The position numbers and the translations under genes were made by a program. Positions 16,476-29,074 of a stretch of 64,000 nt of DNA are shown piece by piece. How positions within the stretch are numbered: position 1 is the first letter of the stretch; each line of letters begins with the position of its first letter. Under the pieces are notes generated by a model. It ran no database searches and had not been told where the DNA came from. It worked only from the letters and a program-made list of their open reading frames with translations. This DNA comes from Nonomuraea jiangxiensis. Lineage in GTDB: Bacteria > Actinomycetota > Actinomycetes > Streptosporangiales > Streptosporangiaceae. The DNA is taken from positions 62,001 to 126,000 of the forward strand of contig NZ_FNDJ01000022.1 of NCBI RefSeq assembly GCF_900099965.1. The letters are read 5' to 3'.

Positions 16476-16634
16476 CCCCCGCACCACCCCGACACCCCGC
16501 ACCCCACCCCCGGCACCCCGCGTCACACCCAGGCAGCCCGCACGCCGCACCCCGGCAACCCGCACGCCGGCAGCCCGCAGCGCACCCCGGCAACCCGCAG
16601 CGGCTACCGGCGATCAGCGGTGGCTGTGGCGCGA
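16476..16634. repeat. C-rich imperfect repeats between convergent genes
   Basis: A 159-bp spacer between the S9 homologue (+) and the phosphatase (-), built of imperfect repeats. GCACCCCGGCAACCCGCA occurs exactly at 16547-16564 and again at 16582-16599 (35-bp offset), with degenerate copies on both sides. The strand bias (C on plus, G on minus) is strong. No clear terminator hairpin. Confidence 0.7.
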
Positions 16635-18179
16635 TCAGCGGGCGCGGAGGACCACGATGGCCAGGTCGTCCGCGCTCGGCTCCGAGGCGAAGTCGGCCGC
16701 GCCCCTGCGAATGCGCTCCGCCACCGCCCTGGCCGACAACCCGGCGCACTCGGCCAGCAGCTTGGCCAGCCCGCCGTCGTCGTCGAGCAGCCGTCCGCCG
16801 GAGCGCCGCTCGGTCACGCCGTCGGTGACGGCCAGCAGCACGTCGCCGTGCTCCAGGTGGACGGTGTCGGCCTCGAACATGACCTCGTGGAACACCCCGA
16901 GCAACGACTGCGGCGTGGTCACCGCCTCCACCCGGCCGCTCGCCTTGAGCAGCAGCGCCTCGGGGTGACCGGCCGACACCAGGCGGATCTCCAGCCCCGA
17001 CTCCACCGGGGTGATGTCGCCGTGCAGCAGCGTGAGGAACCTCGCCCGCTCCCCCTCCTCCAGGATCGCCTGGTTGAGCCGGCCCAGCACGGCCGCGATG
17101 CCGTACCCCTCCCGGGCGAGCAACCGCAGCGTGTGGCGGGCCAGCCCGGTCACGGCGGCGGCCTCGGGACCGGTGCCGCAGACGTCGCCGATCGCGAACC
17201 GCCACGAGTCGTCGCCCGCCTTGAACAGGTCGTAGAAGTCGCCGCCGACCTCGTTGGCCTCGCCGGCGGGCTCGTAGATGACGCCGTAGTCGAGCCCCGG
17301 CACCTCGGGCTCGTTGGGCGGCAGCAGGCTGCGCTGGAGCGCCCGGTTGGCGGCGGCCTGCTGGGCGTAGAGCCGGGCGTTGTCCATGGCCAGCGCGGCG
17401 CGCCTGCCGATGTCCTCGGCGAACTGGATGACGTCATCGGGGAAGCGGTCGGGCCTGCCCAGGCACATCAGGCCGAGGCTGCGGCCGCGGGCGGTCAGCG
17501 GGATCGCCAGCACCTGCGCGTCGGGCAGCTGGATCGCCGAGGTGACCCGGGTGCCGGCGGCGCCGACGTCCATCTCGGAGAGCTGCTCGCGCAGACCGTC
17601 GATCCTGGCCTCGTCGGCGTGCCAGAGGTAGACCAGCCGCGGCGGCCCCACGTGGCCGTCGGAGGTGTAGACGGCGCACCAGCTCGCCAGCCGCGGCACC
17701 ACGACCTGGGCGACGATGGCGGGCACCATGTCGGGGTCGAGGGTGCCCGCGAGCAGATCGCTCGCGTCGGCCAGGAACCCCAGCCAATGTGGCCCTCTGG
17801 CGCTCTCCTCCAGCCATTCGGCTGCCACTCTGTCCGCGGAGCCAGGTAGCGTGAGCCTAGCCCAGTGGACACGGGAATCGCCCGCGAAGGTGACTCCCCA
17901 CTCCTCGACAGCTACGGAAGGGGCCTTTGGATCGCCCTGCGAGAGGCTACGTTGCCGCAATTCAACCTGTATCGCGTCCCCGAAATGCTTCCAAATAACC
18001 TCAAAGGGCTCGTCAGCGACCTGCCCCGCCAGCTCTCCCGCGATCTGCTCGGCGGTGTGGAGCATGCCGCCGGTGGCCCACGCGGTCATCACCTCGCGCG
18101 TGAACCTCATCGCAGCAGTCACCGCGGCATCGCCAGGCGCGAACATCGCAGCGAGCACCGCATGGGGAGAACCAGTCAC
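16635..18179 (-). CDS. GAF-SpoIIE (PP2C-type) serine phosphatase
   Basis: 514 aa. The central GAF-like domain (about 120-280) is followed by a linker helix NARLYAQQAAANRALQRSLLP, the standard lead into RsbU/SpoIIE-type PPM phosphatases. Motifs EVGGDFYDLF, GDVCGTGPEAA, SAGHPEALLL and TDGVTERR are present and include the metal-binding aspartates. Such phosphatases activate anti-anti-sigma factors or other STAS/response partners. The start is GTG 18179: the hexamer TAGGCA (18191-18186 on the minus strand) ends six bases before it, so the mRNA is likely leaderless. It is transcribed away from the HAMP-array kinase at 18299, sharing a 119-bp divergent promoter region, which hints at a functional link. 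Confidence 0.9.
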   Translation of the reverse strand: MTGSPHAVLAAMFAPGDAAVTAAMRFTREVMTAWATGGMLHTAEQIAGELAGQVADEPFEVIWKHFGDAIQVELRQRSLSQGDPKAPSVAVEEWGVTFAGDSRVHWARLTLPGSADRVAAEWLEESARGPHWLGFLADASDLLAGTLDPDMVPAIVAQVVVPRLASWCAVYTSDGHVGPPRLVYLWHADEARIDGLREQLSEMDVGAAGTRVTSAIQLPDAQVLAIPLTARGRSLGLMCLGRPDRFPDDVIQFAEDIGRRAALAMDNARLYAQQAAANRALQRSLLPPNEPEVPGLDYGVIYEPAGEANEVGGDFYDLFKAGDDSWRFAIGDVCGTGPEAAAVTGLARHTLRLLAREGYGIAAVLGRLNQAILEEGERARFLTLLHGDITPVESGLEIRLVSAGHPEALLLKASGRVEAVTTPQSLLGVFHEVMFEADTVHLEHGDVLLAVTDGVTERRSGGRLLDDDGGLAKLLAECAGLSARAVAERIRRGAADFASEPSADDLAIVVLRAR

Positions 18180-18298
18180 CCAACGTGCCTACCACACTTC
18201 CCGTTGACTTGGGGTAAATCCAAGGGCAGGACTACGAGCTACTCATCGTGACAGACTTGAATCACTCGCCGGAGCCCGCAGCGAGTGAAGGAGGCACC

Positions 18299-22474
<4,176 letters not shown>

Positions 22475-22477
22475 TCG

Positions 22478-23107
22478 ATGCCGGACCGTGCCAAGATCCT
22501 CCTGGTCGATGACCGCGAGGAGAACCTGATCGCGCTTGAGGCCATCCTCAGCTCCCTGGACCTGGTGCCCGTACGCGCCAGGTCCGGCGAGGAGGCGCTC
22601 AAGGCGCTGCTCAACACCGAGTTCGCGCTCATCCTGCTCGACGTGCGGATGCCGGGCATGGACGGGTTCGAGACGGCCGCGCACATCAAGCGGCGTGAGC
22701 GGACCAGGAACATTCCGATCATCTTCCTGACCGTGGTCGACAGCGCGCCCGATTACGCCTTCCGAGGTTACGCGGCGGGCGCGGTCGACTACCTGACCAA
22801 GCCGTTCGACCCGTGGGTGCTGCGGGCGAAGGTGTCGGTGTTCACGGAGCTGTACAACATGAACAAGCGCCTGGCCGAGCAGGCGTCGATGCTCCGCGAT
22901 CGGCTCGGCGGCGAGTTGCCGCCGGGGGCGGGCGATCAGGCGCAGGTGCTGCCGGAGCTGTCGCGCCGGCTGACGGCGGTGGAGGATGAGCTGGCCCGGG
23001 TGAGGGAGCTGGCCCGCAAGGCGCCGGATCCGACGCTGGCCGTGCCGCTGGCCGACCTGACGGACCGGCTGACCCACCTCCGCGCCGGCCTCGACGCGCT
23101 CTCCTAA
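22478..23107 (+). CDS. Response regulator with coiled-coil C-terminus
   Basis: 209 aa. The receiver domain is at residues 5-122, with acidic pair DD11-12, phospho-acceptor Asp55 in LLDVRMPGMDG, Thr in FLTVVDS and Lys in YLTKPFD. The C-terminal 80 residues have no DNA-binding or enzymatic domain; a helical stretch (RRLTAVEDELARVRELARK) suggests a dimer or partner surface. It begins four bases after the HAMP-array kinase stop, so both are surely co-transcribed. It probably accepts phosphate from that hybrid kinase or competes with its own receiver, working through protein contacts rather than DNA binding. Confidence 0.9.
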   Translation: MPDRAKILLVDDREENLIALEAILSSLDLVPVRARSGEEALKALLNTEFALILLDVRMPGMDGFETAAHIKRRERTRNIPIIFLTVVDSAPDYAFRGYAAGAVDYLTKPFDPWVLRAKVSVFTELYNMNKRLAEQASMLRDRLGGELPPGAGDQAQVLPELSRRLTAVEDELARVRELARKAPDPTLAVPLADLTDRLTHLRAGLDALS

Positions 23108-23255
23108 CGGCGCCCGACCCCAGAGGCCAGCCGCCCGGCAGATCGCCCTCCCGGTGTTCCGCGCGGTTCCCCCAGCGCGCCACCGACCGGGAGTGCCATT
23201 CCCGAGCGGCCGGTCGTGGGCGGTGGCGGGCGTGTTGTGCTGGGTGGTCGGTCGG

Positions 23256-24494
23256 TCAGTGGCGGGCGCGTTCCAGGGCGTCCCAGAAGCCGCGGCGCAG
23301 GGCGTGGCGGACCTCGTCGTGCAGCAGGAAGTCGATCGGCAGCGACGAGCCCTGCAGCAGGCGCGCCTCCAGGTCGGAGGGCATGCGCGGCTTGCGGGCC
23401 AGCACCGCCTCCAGCCACAGGGCGGGGGCGTCGCGGGCGACCGATTCGCCGAAGTCGTGGCCCTCCCGGTGGGCGGCCTTGACGGCGTCGGCCAGCGTGG
23501 TGGCGCCCGCCGTCGCCGCCGACGGCGGGTTGACCGGCGCGGGCTGCGGCCCGGTGTACGGCCCGAGCTGCGACGGCTGGTAGGCCCCGCTCACCGGCGA
23601 GGCGAACTGCCCGGTCGTGGGCGAGGCGGACTGAGCCTGGACGGGAGCGCTCACCGGGGCCGCGGGCGGCGGCGCGGGCGAGGGCGGCTCGGGCTGGTAG
23701 TTGGTGTAGCTCGGCAACGCGGGCGGCGTGGCCGGCTGGCCGCGCCCCGCCGACGGCGCCGGCCCGTTGGACGTGGGCTCGGCGGGCGCCGGCGTCACCG
23801 GCCGGGCGGCGTGGCTGCCGGAGGACGAGGGCGTCTGCGGCAGCGAGGGCGGCAAGGAGGCGGCCGGGGAGGGCTGGGACGGCTGGGCGGGCGGCAGCGA
23901 GTGGGCGGCCTGCCCGTTGCTGAGCGCCTGGTGGTGGCCGTTGGAGGCCTCGGTGATGCCGGTCACCAGGTTGACGTAGGGGCGCAGGTGGACCGCCCCC
24001 AACTCCACCAGGTCGTCGCACTCCTGCCTGAGCGAGCGCGAGACCGCCCAGCCGCCGTCGGTCGCGATGTGGAAGACGCTCACCCTGACCCCGAGGTCCT
24101 GCGCGTCGCACACGACCTGGGCCAGGTCCTCGTCACCGCTGACCACCACGGCGTCGCAGATGGCGTTGTTGCGGGCGAGGGTCATCAGGTCGCGGTGCAC
24201 CTGGGCGTCCACGCCCTCGCGCCGGCCCGGCCGGATGCGTGACAGCCTGAGCTTGAGCCCGGGTATGTCGGCCAGCGCGTCATGCTCCGGCGTACGGCGG
24301 CCCTCGACGGTGGCTTCGTACCAGTAGCACCGCAGTAGCGGCAGGCCGGTGCGCTCGCGCGACAGGCCGGTCATGAACTGGAGCAGTCCCGGGTAGTCCC
24401 AGGAAACCGCTTCGCGATGACGTGTGCCGTGCGCGGCCATCGCTCCGTCAGAGAGCAGATAGCCAGCGTCCACGAACAGCGCACAGCGATCCAC
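23256..24494 (-). CDS. NYN (PIN-like) domain protein with proline-rich linker
   Basis: 412 aa from GTG 24494. The N-terminal NYN domain (about 1-165) has ALFVDAGYLL and DAVVVSGDEDL, carrying conserved acidic residues of PIN-like nucleases, and GVDAQVHRDLMTLA. About 150 residues of Pro/Ser/Gln-rich low-complexity sequence follow, then a conserved-looking C-terminal 75 aa (ALWLEAVLARKPRMPSDLEARLL ... DEVRHALRRGFWDALERA, shown in part). NYN proteins are putative RNases or RNA-processing factors (LabA/Limkain type). GGAAAGGGG about seven bases before GTG 24494 decides the start. In the 148-bp 3' gap, a GACCGG/CCGGTC inverted repeat near 23187-23217 may terminate it. Confidence 0.8.
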   Translation of the reverse strand: MDRCALFVDAGYLLSDGAMAAHGTRHREAVSWDYPGLLQFMTGLSRERTGLPLLRCYWYEATVEGRRTPEHDALADIPGLKLRLSRIRPGRREGVDAQVHRDLMTLARNNAICDAVVVSGDEDLAQVVCDAQDLGVRVSVFHIATDGGWAVSRSLRQECDDLVELGAVHLRPYVNLVTGITEASNGHHQALSNGQAAHSLPPAQPSQPSPAASLPPSLPQTPSSSGSHAARPVTPAPAEPTSNGPAPSAGRGQPATPPALPSYTNYQPEPPSPAPPPAAPVSAPVQAQSASPTTGQFASPVSGAYQPSQLGPYTGPQPAPVNPPSAATAGATTLADAVKAAHREGHDFGESVARDAPALWLEAVLARKPRMPSDLEARLLQGSSLPIDFLLHDEVRHALRRGFWDALERARH

Positions 24495-24681
24495 TGACAC
24501 CGCCCCTTTCCTGGTGGTCCGACCTTGCAGGCTTTGCACCGTCAGAGACCGGACTCGGCGGCCCTCTCTCAGGGTAATGAAAGCAGGTGATCGTCCGAGG
24601 GTTAATCCCGACGATTCGGTTGCTGGTCATCGCAGCGTCAGACCGTATAGGCAGACCGTACCAGTATGTCCTGATTTGTGG

Positions 24682-27018
24682 TCACGATCGTGCGCGGACG
24701 CTCAATGCCGCCACCCCGAACAGGACCACGTCCTGGTCCGTGGCGATCGTGAGCCCGGGGTCGGCGCCGAGCTCGGCGCGGACCGTGTCCACGTCGGTGC
24801 CGAACGTCATCCCCGCCACGCCGCTGGACGAGCCGTCGAAGACGTTGGCGGCGTCGCGGTCGCCGCCCGCGGGGGTGAGCGAGCCCGAACCCAGCGAGAC
24901 CCGGTCGCCCTTCAGGTCGGCGTCCCCCTCCCACGTCACCAGCTTCAGCCTGGCGGGAGAGGCGGCCGGGCTCAGCCCGCCCAGCGGCATCCGCACCCGC
25001 CGGGACTCGCCGCCGACCACCGCGGCGCTGTCGAGCACCACGGCCTGGCTGTACGGCTCCGCCGGATCAGTGACGATCAGCACCAGGCTCCACCCCGCAT
25101 GGTGGGAGACCCCCTCGCGCAGCGGCGCGTCGGCCGCCCACCAGGAGCCGTTCTTGTGCGCGTTGGCGACCAGTCCGCTGACGTCGGCGTAGGCCTGGTA
25201 GACCGGCCCGATGGGCAGCTCGCGGGTGGTCACCTCGCTGGGCCGTACGGTCAGATAGGAGCGCCGGCCGGGCGGCCGGATCCTGATGGGCCCGGCCTGC
25301 TCGCCTCCGGCCGACCAGTAGAGCCCGGCCCACACGACCTGGCCGCCCTTCGGCAGCGACAGCCGGGCCGCGCTGGAAGCGGTGGTGCCCGGATCGCCGT
25401 CCCGGTCGAGGGCGGTCATCGGCCACAGGTCGTTGTCGCGCCGGTCGCCCTGGCGCCACCGGGCCTCCGAGCAGGCCGCGTCCGGCTCCGAGCAGCTCAG
25501 CAGCGAGTTGCCGATCGCCCTGACGGCCACCTTCCCGTCGGTGGCGAACCTGGCCGGCGCCCCGGTCGTCCGCACGCCCTCCTCGGCCCGCGCCCGGACG
25601 CTCACCGGGCCTGCCTCCACCCGGACGGCCGGTCCGGCGCCCTCCGGGGCCTGCTCCGCCACCCGTACCCGCAGGAACACCGCCGTGCCCCGGCCCGCCG
25701 CCAGCGGCTCCCTGTCGCAGCGGGCGCCGCTGCCCGATGGGCGGCAGGCCCAGCCGTCCACGGTGCCGACGGGGTCGAGGGCCCCGCCGCGGTGCTGCCG
25801 CCTCGCGGGCGGGATGAGGGTCACGCCCTCCGGCAGGTCGACGAACGCCACCACGTTCTCGCTCGGTGCCCGGCCGTGGTTGCGCAGGCGGAGGCCGACG
25901 ATGCCGGGCTGGGCGCGTACCAGGGCGCCGAGGGGGTCGATCGTGGCGCGCAGCCGGGCCCGGGCCGGGGGCTCGCCCTTCGCGGGCGGGGGCACCTGCG
26001 TGGGCTCCTCGCTCGGCGTGGGCGGCGGCGGCCACGCCGAGGCGGGCGGCTGGGCGACCGGTGGCGTCACCGCCGGAGGCGCCCCGACCTTGACCGGCTC
26101 CGAGCCCGAGACCAGCGCGAGGACGACCACCGCGGCCGTGACGGCGGCACCGCCCGCCATCGCGGCCTGCTGCTTGGGCGCGTGGCGCACCCGGCCGAGG
26201 ACGCGCAGCAGCCCGCCCGCGCCCGTGCCGGCCGCGCCGGACTTGGCCAGCGCCATCGCGTAGCCGCCGAACAGCGGTCCGGCGATCAGCGGCCCGACCA
26301 TGACGCGCAGCCCGCGGTCGACGTCGGCCAGCTCCAGCAGCACCCCGTGGCACTCCTCGCAGGCGCTCACATGCTCGTCGACCACCTTGGAGTCGCGCCT
26401 GGCCAGTCCGCCCCGCACATAGGCGCCCATCTTGCCGAGCACGGGCCGGCACTGGTGCTGCGGCACCCCGTTGAGATGCATCTGCAGGTACGCCTGCCGC
26501 AACCCCTCACGCGCCCGGTAGGCCAGCGCGGCCACGCCGTTGGCCGACAGCCCCAGCAGCGACGTCAGGTCGGCGGGTTTGCTCCGCTCCACCTCGGTGT
26601 GCCAGAGCACGGCCCGCCACCGCTCGGGCAGCGACAGGAACGCCCGGGCGATCAGCGACTTCTCCAGCCCGACGAGCGCGGGGTCGACGAAGGGCACCCC
26701 CGGGTCGTACAGCTCGATCTCGCCCGTGCTCACCTGGCGGCTCTCGACCCTGCCGCGGTCGTAGACCGTGCGCCGCACCACGGTCAGCAGGTAGGTACGG
26801 AAGCCCGAGTCGGGGCCGCCGCCCCTGCCGACGAGGTCGAGGATCTTCGTGAACGACTCGGCGACCACGTCCTCGACCTCGGCGCCCCGGACGAGCTGCC
26901 GGGCCAGCGCGCGGGCCGCGGCGACGTGGCGCTCGTAGAGCCGGCCGAAGGCGGCGGCGTCGCCGTCCCTGACCGCCTGCAGCAGTTGCGCATCGCTTTG
27001 CGGCGAATCGACACCCAT
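24682..27018 (-). CDS. ECF-type sigma factor fused to zinc finger, membrane anchor and ectodomain
   Basis: 778 aa. Residues about 10-90 are sigma region 2 (FGRLYERHVAAARALARQL, EDVVAESFTKILDLV) and about 125-185 are region 4 (LSLPERWRAVLWHTEV, LGLSANGVAALAYRAREGL). A cytoplasmic H-x3-C-x2-C knuckle (HVSACEEC, near 216-223) resembles anti-sigma ZAS motifs. One TM helix lies at about 283-303, followed by a Pro-rich linker and a roughly 410-residue outer region. That region contains a CARDB/DUF11-like part and a DUF3344-like part (VVWAGLYWSAGGEQAG, YQAYADVSGLVANAHK). GAGG six bases before ATG 27018 sets the start. One chain thus holds the sigma factor, a likely anti-sigma element and a surface sensor. 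Release would need proteolysis; inference. Confidence 0.85.
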   Translation of the reverse strand: MGVDSPQSDAQLLQAVRDGDAAAFGRLYERHVAAARALARQLVRGAEVEDVVAESFTKILDLVGRGGGPDSGFRTYLLTVVRRTVYDRGRVESRQVSTGEIELYDPGVPFVDPALVGLEKSLIARAFLSLPERWRAVLWHTEVERSKPADLTSLLGLSANGVAALAYRAREGLRQAYLQMHLNGVPQHQCRPVLGKMGAYVRGGLARRDSKVVDEHVSACEECHGVLLELADVDRGLRVMVGPLIAGPLFGGYAMALAKSGAAGTGAGGLLRVLGRVRHAPKQQAAMAGGAAVTAAVVVLALVSGSEPVKVGAPPAVTPPVAQPPASAWPPPPTPSEEPTQVPPPAKGEPPARARLRATIDPLGALVRAQPGIVGLRLRNHGRAPSENVVAFVDLPEGVTLIPPARRQHRGGALDPVGTVDGWACRPSGSGARCDREPLAAGRGTAVFLRVRVAEQAPEGAGPAVRVEAGPVSVRARAEEGVRTTGAPARFATDGKVAVRAIGNSLLSCSEPDAACSEARWRQGDRRDNDLWPMTALDRDGDPGTTASSAARLSLPKGGQVVWAGLYWSAGGEQAGPIRIRPPGRRSYLTVRPSEVTTRELPIGPVYQAYADVSGLVANAHKNGSWWAADAPLREGVSHHAGWSLVLIVTDPAEPYSQAVVLDSAAVVGGESRRVRMPLGGLSPAASPARLKLVTWEGDADLKGDRVSLGSGSLTPAGGDRDAANVFDGSSSGVAGMTFGTDVDTVRAELGADPGLTIATDQDVVLFGVAALSVRARS

Positions 27019-27149
27019 AGTGACCTCACGATTACACGGGGTTGCCCGCGCAATCATTCCGCATTCCCCGTCCTGACTAAACCGCGAGCGCGTCTTTACC
27101 TCGGGGCAGGTTCGATGGGCTCCCTGATCAGGACCCTAAGCTTGGACGC

Positions 27150-27683
27150 ATGACGGATCGCGACAACCTCCTGGCCGAGATCAAGAACAAGGCCGTCGTG
27201 CACGGCAAGGTCACGCTCTCCTCGGGTCTGGAGTCGGACTTCTATCTCGACCTGCGCCGGATCACGCTCGACGGGGTGGCCGCGCCCCTTGTCGGCAAGG
27301 TGATGCTCGACCTGACCGAGGACATCGGCTATGACGCGGTGGGCGGGCTCACGCTGGGCGCCGACCCCGTGGCGGGCTCGATGCTGCACGCGGCGGCGGC
27401 CCGGGGGCGGACGCTGGACGCGTTCGTCGTGCGCAAGGAGCAGAAGGCGCACGGCATGCAGCGCCGGATCGAGGGGCCCGAGATCAAGGGGCGGCGGGTG
27501 CTCGTGGTCGAGGACACCTCCACGACGGGCGGCTCGCCGCTGACGGCGGTCGAGGCGCTGCGGGAGGCCGGGGCCGAGGTGGTGGCCGTGGCGACGATCG
27601 TCGACCGGGGCGCCAGGCGGCGGATCGCCGACGAGGGCCTCGACTACCGCTCCGTCTTCACCCTCGACGACCTCGGACTGTGA
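27150..27683 (+). CDS. pyrE: Orotate phosphoribosyltransferase
   Basis: 177 aa, usual length. Makes OMP from orotate and PRPP in pyrimidine synthesis. The PRPP-binding signature VLVVEDTSTTGGS is intact, GKVTLSSGLESDFYLDLR is the N-terminal hood, and FVVRKEQKAHG holds the catalytic lysine loop. A TAAGCT hexamer at 27137-27142 ends seven bases before the ATG and no ribosome-binding site is seen, so the transcript is probably leaderless. Other pyr genes are not in the window. A hairpin follows the stop. Confidence 0.95.
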   Translation: MTDRDNLLAEIKNKAVVHGKVTLSSGLESDFYLDLRRITLDGVAAPLVGKVMLDLTEDIGYDAVGGLTLGADPVAGSMLHAAAARGRTLDAFVVRKEQKAHGMQRRIEGPEIKGRRVLVVEDTSTTGGSPLTAVEALREAGAEVVAVATIVDRGARRRIADEGLDYRSVFTLDDLGL

Positions 27684-27684
27684 C

Positions 27685-27712
27685 CGACGGCCCCAAGGAG
27701 GATCAGCCGTCG
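27685..27712. terminator. Hairpin after pyrE (convergent junction)
   Basis: CGACGGC (27685-27691) pairs with GCCGTCG (27706-27712) across a 14-base loop, directly after the pyrE stop and before the 3' end of the minus-strand gene at 27742. No T-run. Confidence 0.5.
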
Positions 27713-27741
27713 CCGAGGGGAGCGGGTGGCCGTGCCCGGTC

Positions 27742-28188
27742 TCAGCCCTTGTCGTCGGCCTTCGCCGTGAACGCCTCCCTGGTGCCCTGCTCGCCCTGAT
27801 CGCGCGGCTCGCCGTTCACGGTGACGCGGACCGTGCCCGCGTCGCTGAGCACCACGTCGAGCTCGGGCTCGAAGTAGCTGACCTCCTCGCCCCCGCTCAT
27901 CTCGCGATATTGCAGCACGTCGCCGCCCGGCACGCGCACCGTGACGGTGGGACAGGTGGCGGCCACGCACTCGATGCGCACGGTCGGCACCTGGGCGGCG
28001 GCCTCCCGTGAGGCGGTGCTGGGCGGGGCGGGGGTGGCGGCCCCCGCGCGCTCGGACTCCGGCGTGCCGCCGAACGAGCCGAGCAGGGCGCGACCGCCGA
28101 TGACCAGGAGTGTCACCACGGCCCCTGCCGCCAGAACGGCGACCGTCAGGCGGGCGAGGCCCATCGGATCTGAGCTGTGGCGTCCCAC
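27742..28188 (-). CDS. Single-pass membrane protein with extracytoplasmic domain
   Basis: 148 aa. A short cytoplasmic N-terminus is followed by TM helix at about 12-35 (LTVAVLAAGAVVTLLVIGGRAL), a Pro/Ala/Ser linker (about 40-65) and an outer domain of about 80 residues. The domain has a CVAATC cysteine pair and beta-rich text (VTVRVPGGDVLQYREMSGGEE, VVLSDAGTVRVTVNGE), which resembles small RodZ-C-terminal-like (DUF4115) sandwiches, but I am not sure of the family. It ends near pyrE on the opposite strand. Function unknown. Confidence 0.65.
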   Translation of the reverse strand: MGRHSSDPMGLARLTVAVLAAGAVVTLLVIGGRALLGSFGGTPESERAGAATPAPPSTASREAAAQVPTVRIECVAATCPTVTVRVPGGDVLQYREMSGGEEVSYFEPELDVVLSDAGTVRVTVNGEPRDQGEQGTREAFTAKADDKG

Positions 28189-28225
28189 AGTCGGCAGCGT
28201 ACCGTTTGGTATGCCGCCGTTCTGG

Positions 28226-28945
28226 TCATTGCCACTGCTGGGTGTCTGTTCCGGATGAAATGCGGTGGTGCTTACCGTTGGGAGGGGGCAGGTCTCTGCC
28301 CTTCCGCCGGTTCTTGACGACCTCGACGATGATCGGGATCAGTGAGATGAAGACGATGAGGAACACTCCGGGCAGGATGTACTTGTCGATCTGCTTGGGA
28401 TCGACCTCCGCGCCGAGGAAGTGGCCGACCAGGAGGAGACCCTCGACCCAGACGATGCCGCCGATGACGTTCCACAGGAAGAAACGTCGGGCGGGCATCT
28501 CCAGGACGCCCGCCACGGGATTCATGAACGTACGGACAATCGGCACGAACCTCGCCAGAATGACCGCTCGCGCCGGGCCGAACTTCTGGAAGAACTCCTC
28601 CGCCCGGAGCACGTGCTCACGCTTGAACAACCGCGAATCCGGTTTGTCGAAGAGTTTGCGGCCGAATCGCCCGCCCAGGAAATGCCCGAGCTGGGCACCG
28701 GCAATCGCGCACAACGGCGTGCCGATCAACAGGACCGGCAGTGAGAGCGGCGCGATGCCAATTCCCTGGGCCACCGACGCCGAGCTGAAAATCCCCGCGG
28801 CCACCAGCAACGAGTCACCGGGCAGGAAGAACCCGAGCAACAGACCCGTTTCGGCGAAGATGATAATGAGAACGCCGATGGTGGCGAATGCCCCCAACAG
28901 GGTCAGCCACCACGTCGGATCCAGGAGATTCCAGAGCCAGTCCAC
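28226..28945 (-). CDS. DedA family (VTT-domain) membrane protein
   Basis: 239 aa. The VTT/SNARE-associated fold is shown by FAETGLLLGFFLPGDSLL with the acidic residue and PGD motif, the re-entrant GAQLGHFLGGRFGRK, and RFVPIVRTFMNPVAGVLEM with the conserved arginines. Several hydrophobic helices span the protein. DedA proteins flip undecaprenyl phosphate or other lipids and support membrane homeostasis. The start is GTG 28945: TAGGCT on the minus strand (28957-28952) ends six bases before it, indicating a leaderless mRNA. Confidence 0.92.
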   Translation of the reverse strand: MDWLWNLLDPTWWLTLLGAFATIGVLIIIFAETGLLLGFFLPGDSLLVAAGIFSSASVAQGIGIAPLSLPVLLIGTPLCAIAGAQLGHFLGGRFGRKLFDKPDSRLFKREHVLRAEEFFQKFGPARAVILARFVPIVRTFMNPVAGVLEMPARRFFLWNVIGGIVWVEGLLLVGHFLGAEVDPKQIDKYILPGVFLIVFISLIPIIVEVVKNRRKGRDLPPPNGKHHRISSGTDTQQWQ

Positions 28946-29074
28946 GCCGAGAGCCTACCTGTAGCGGGGACTCTCGACATGACCATCAGGCGCGCGTTGT
29001 CTCTACCGCATGGGGTAGTGAGCCCGGGATACTGGGGCTCGGCGCGAAGCCGAAACTTCTCAGGGAGATGAATC

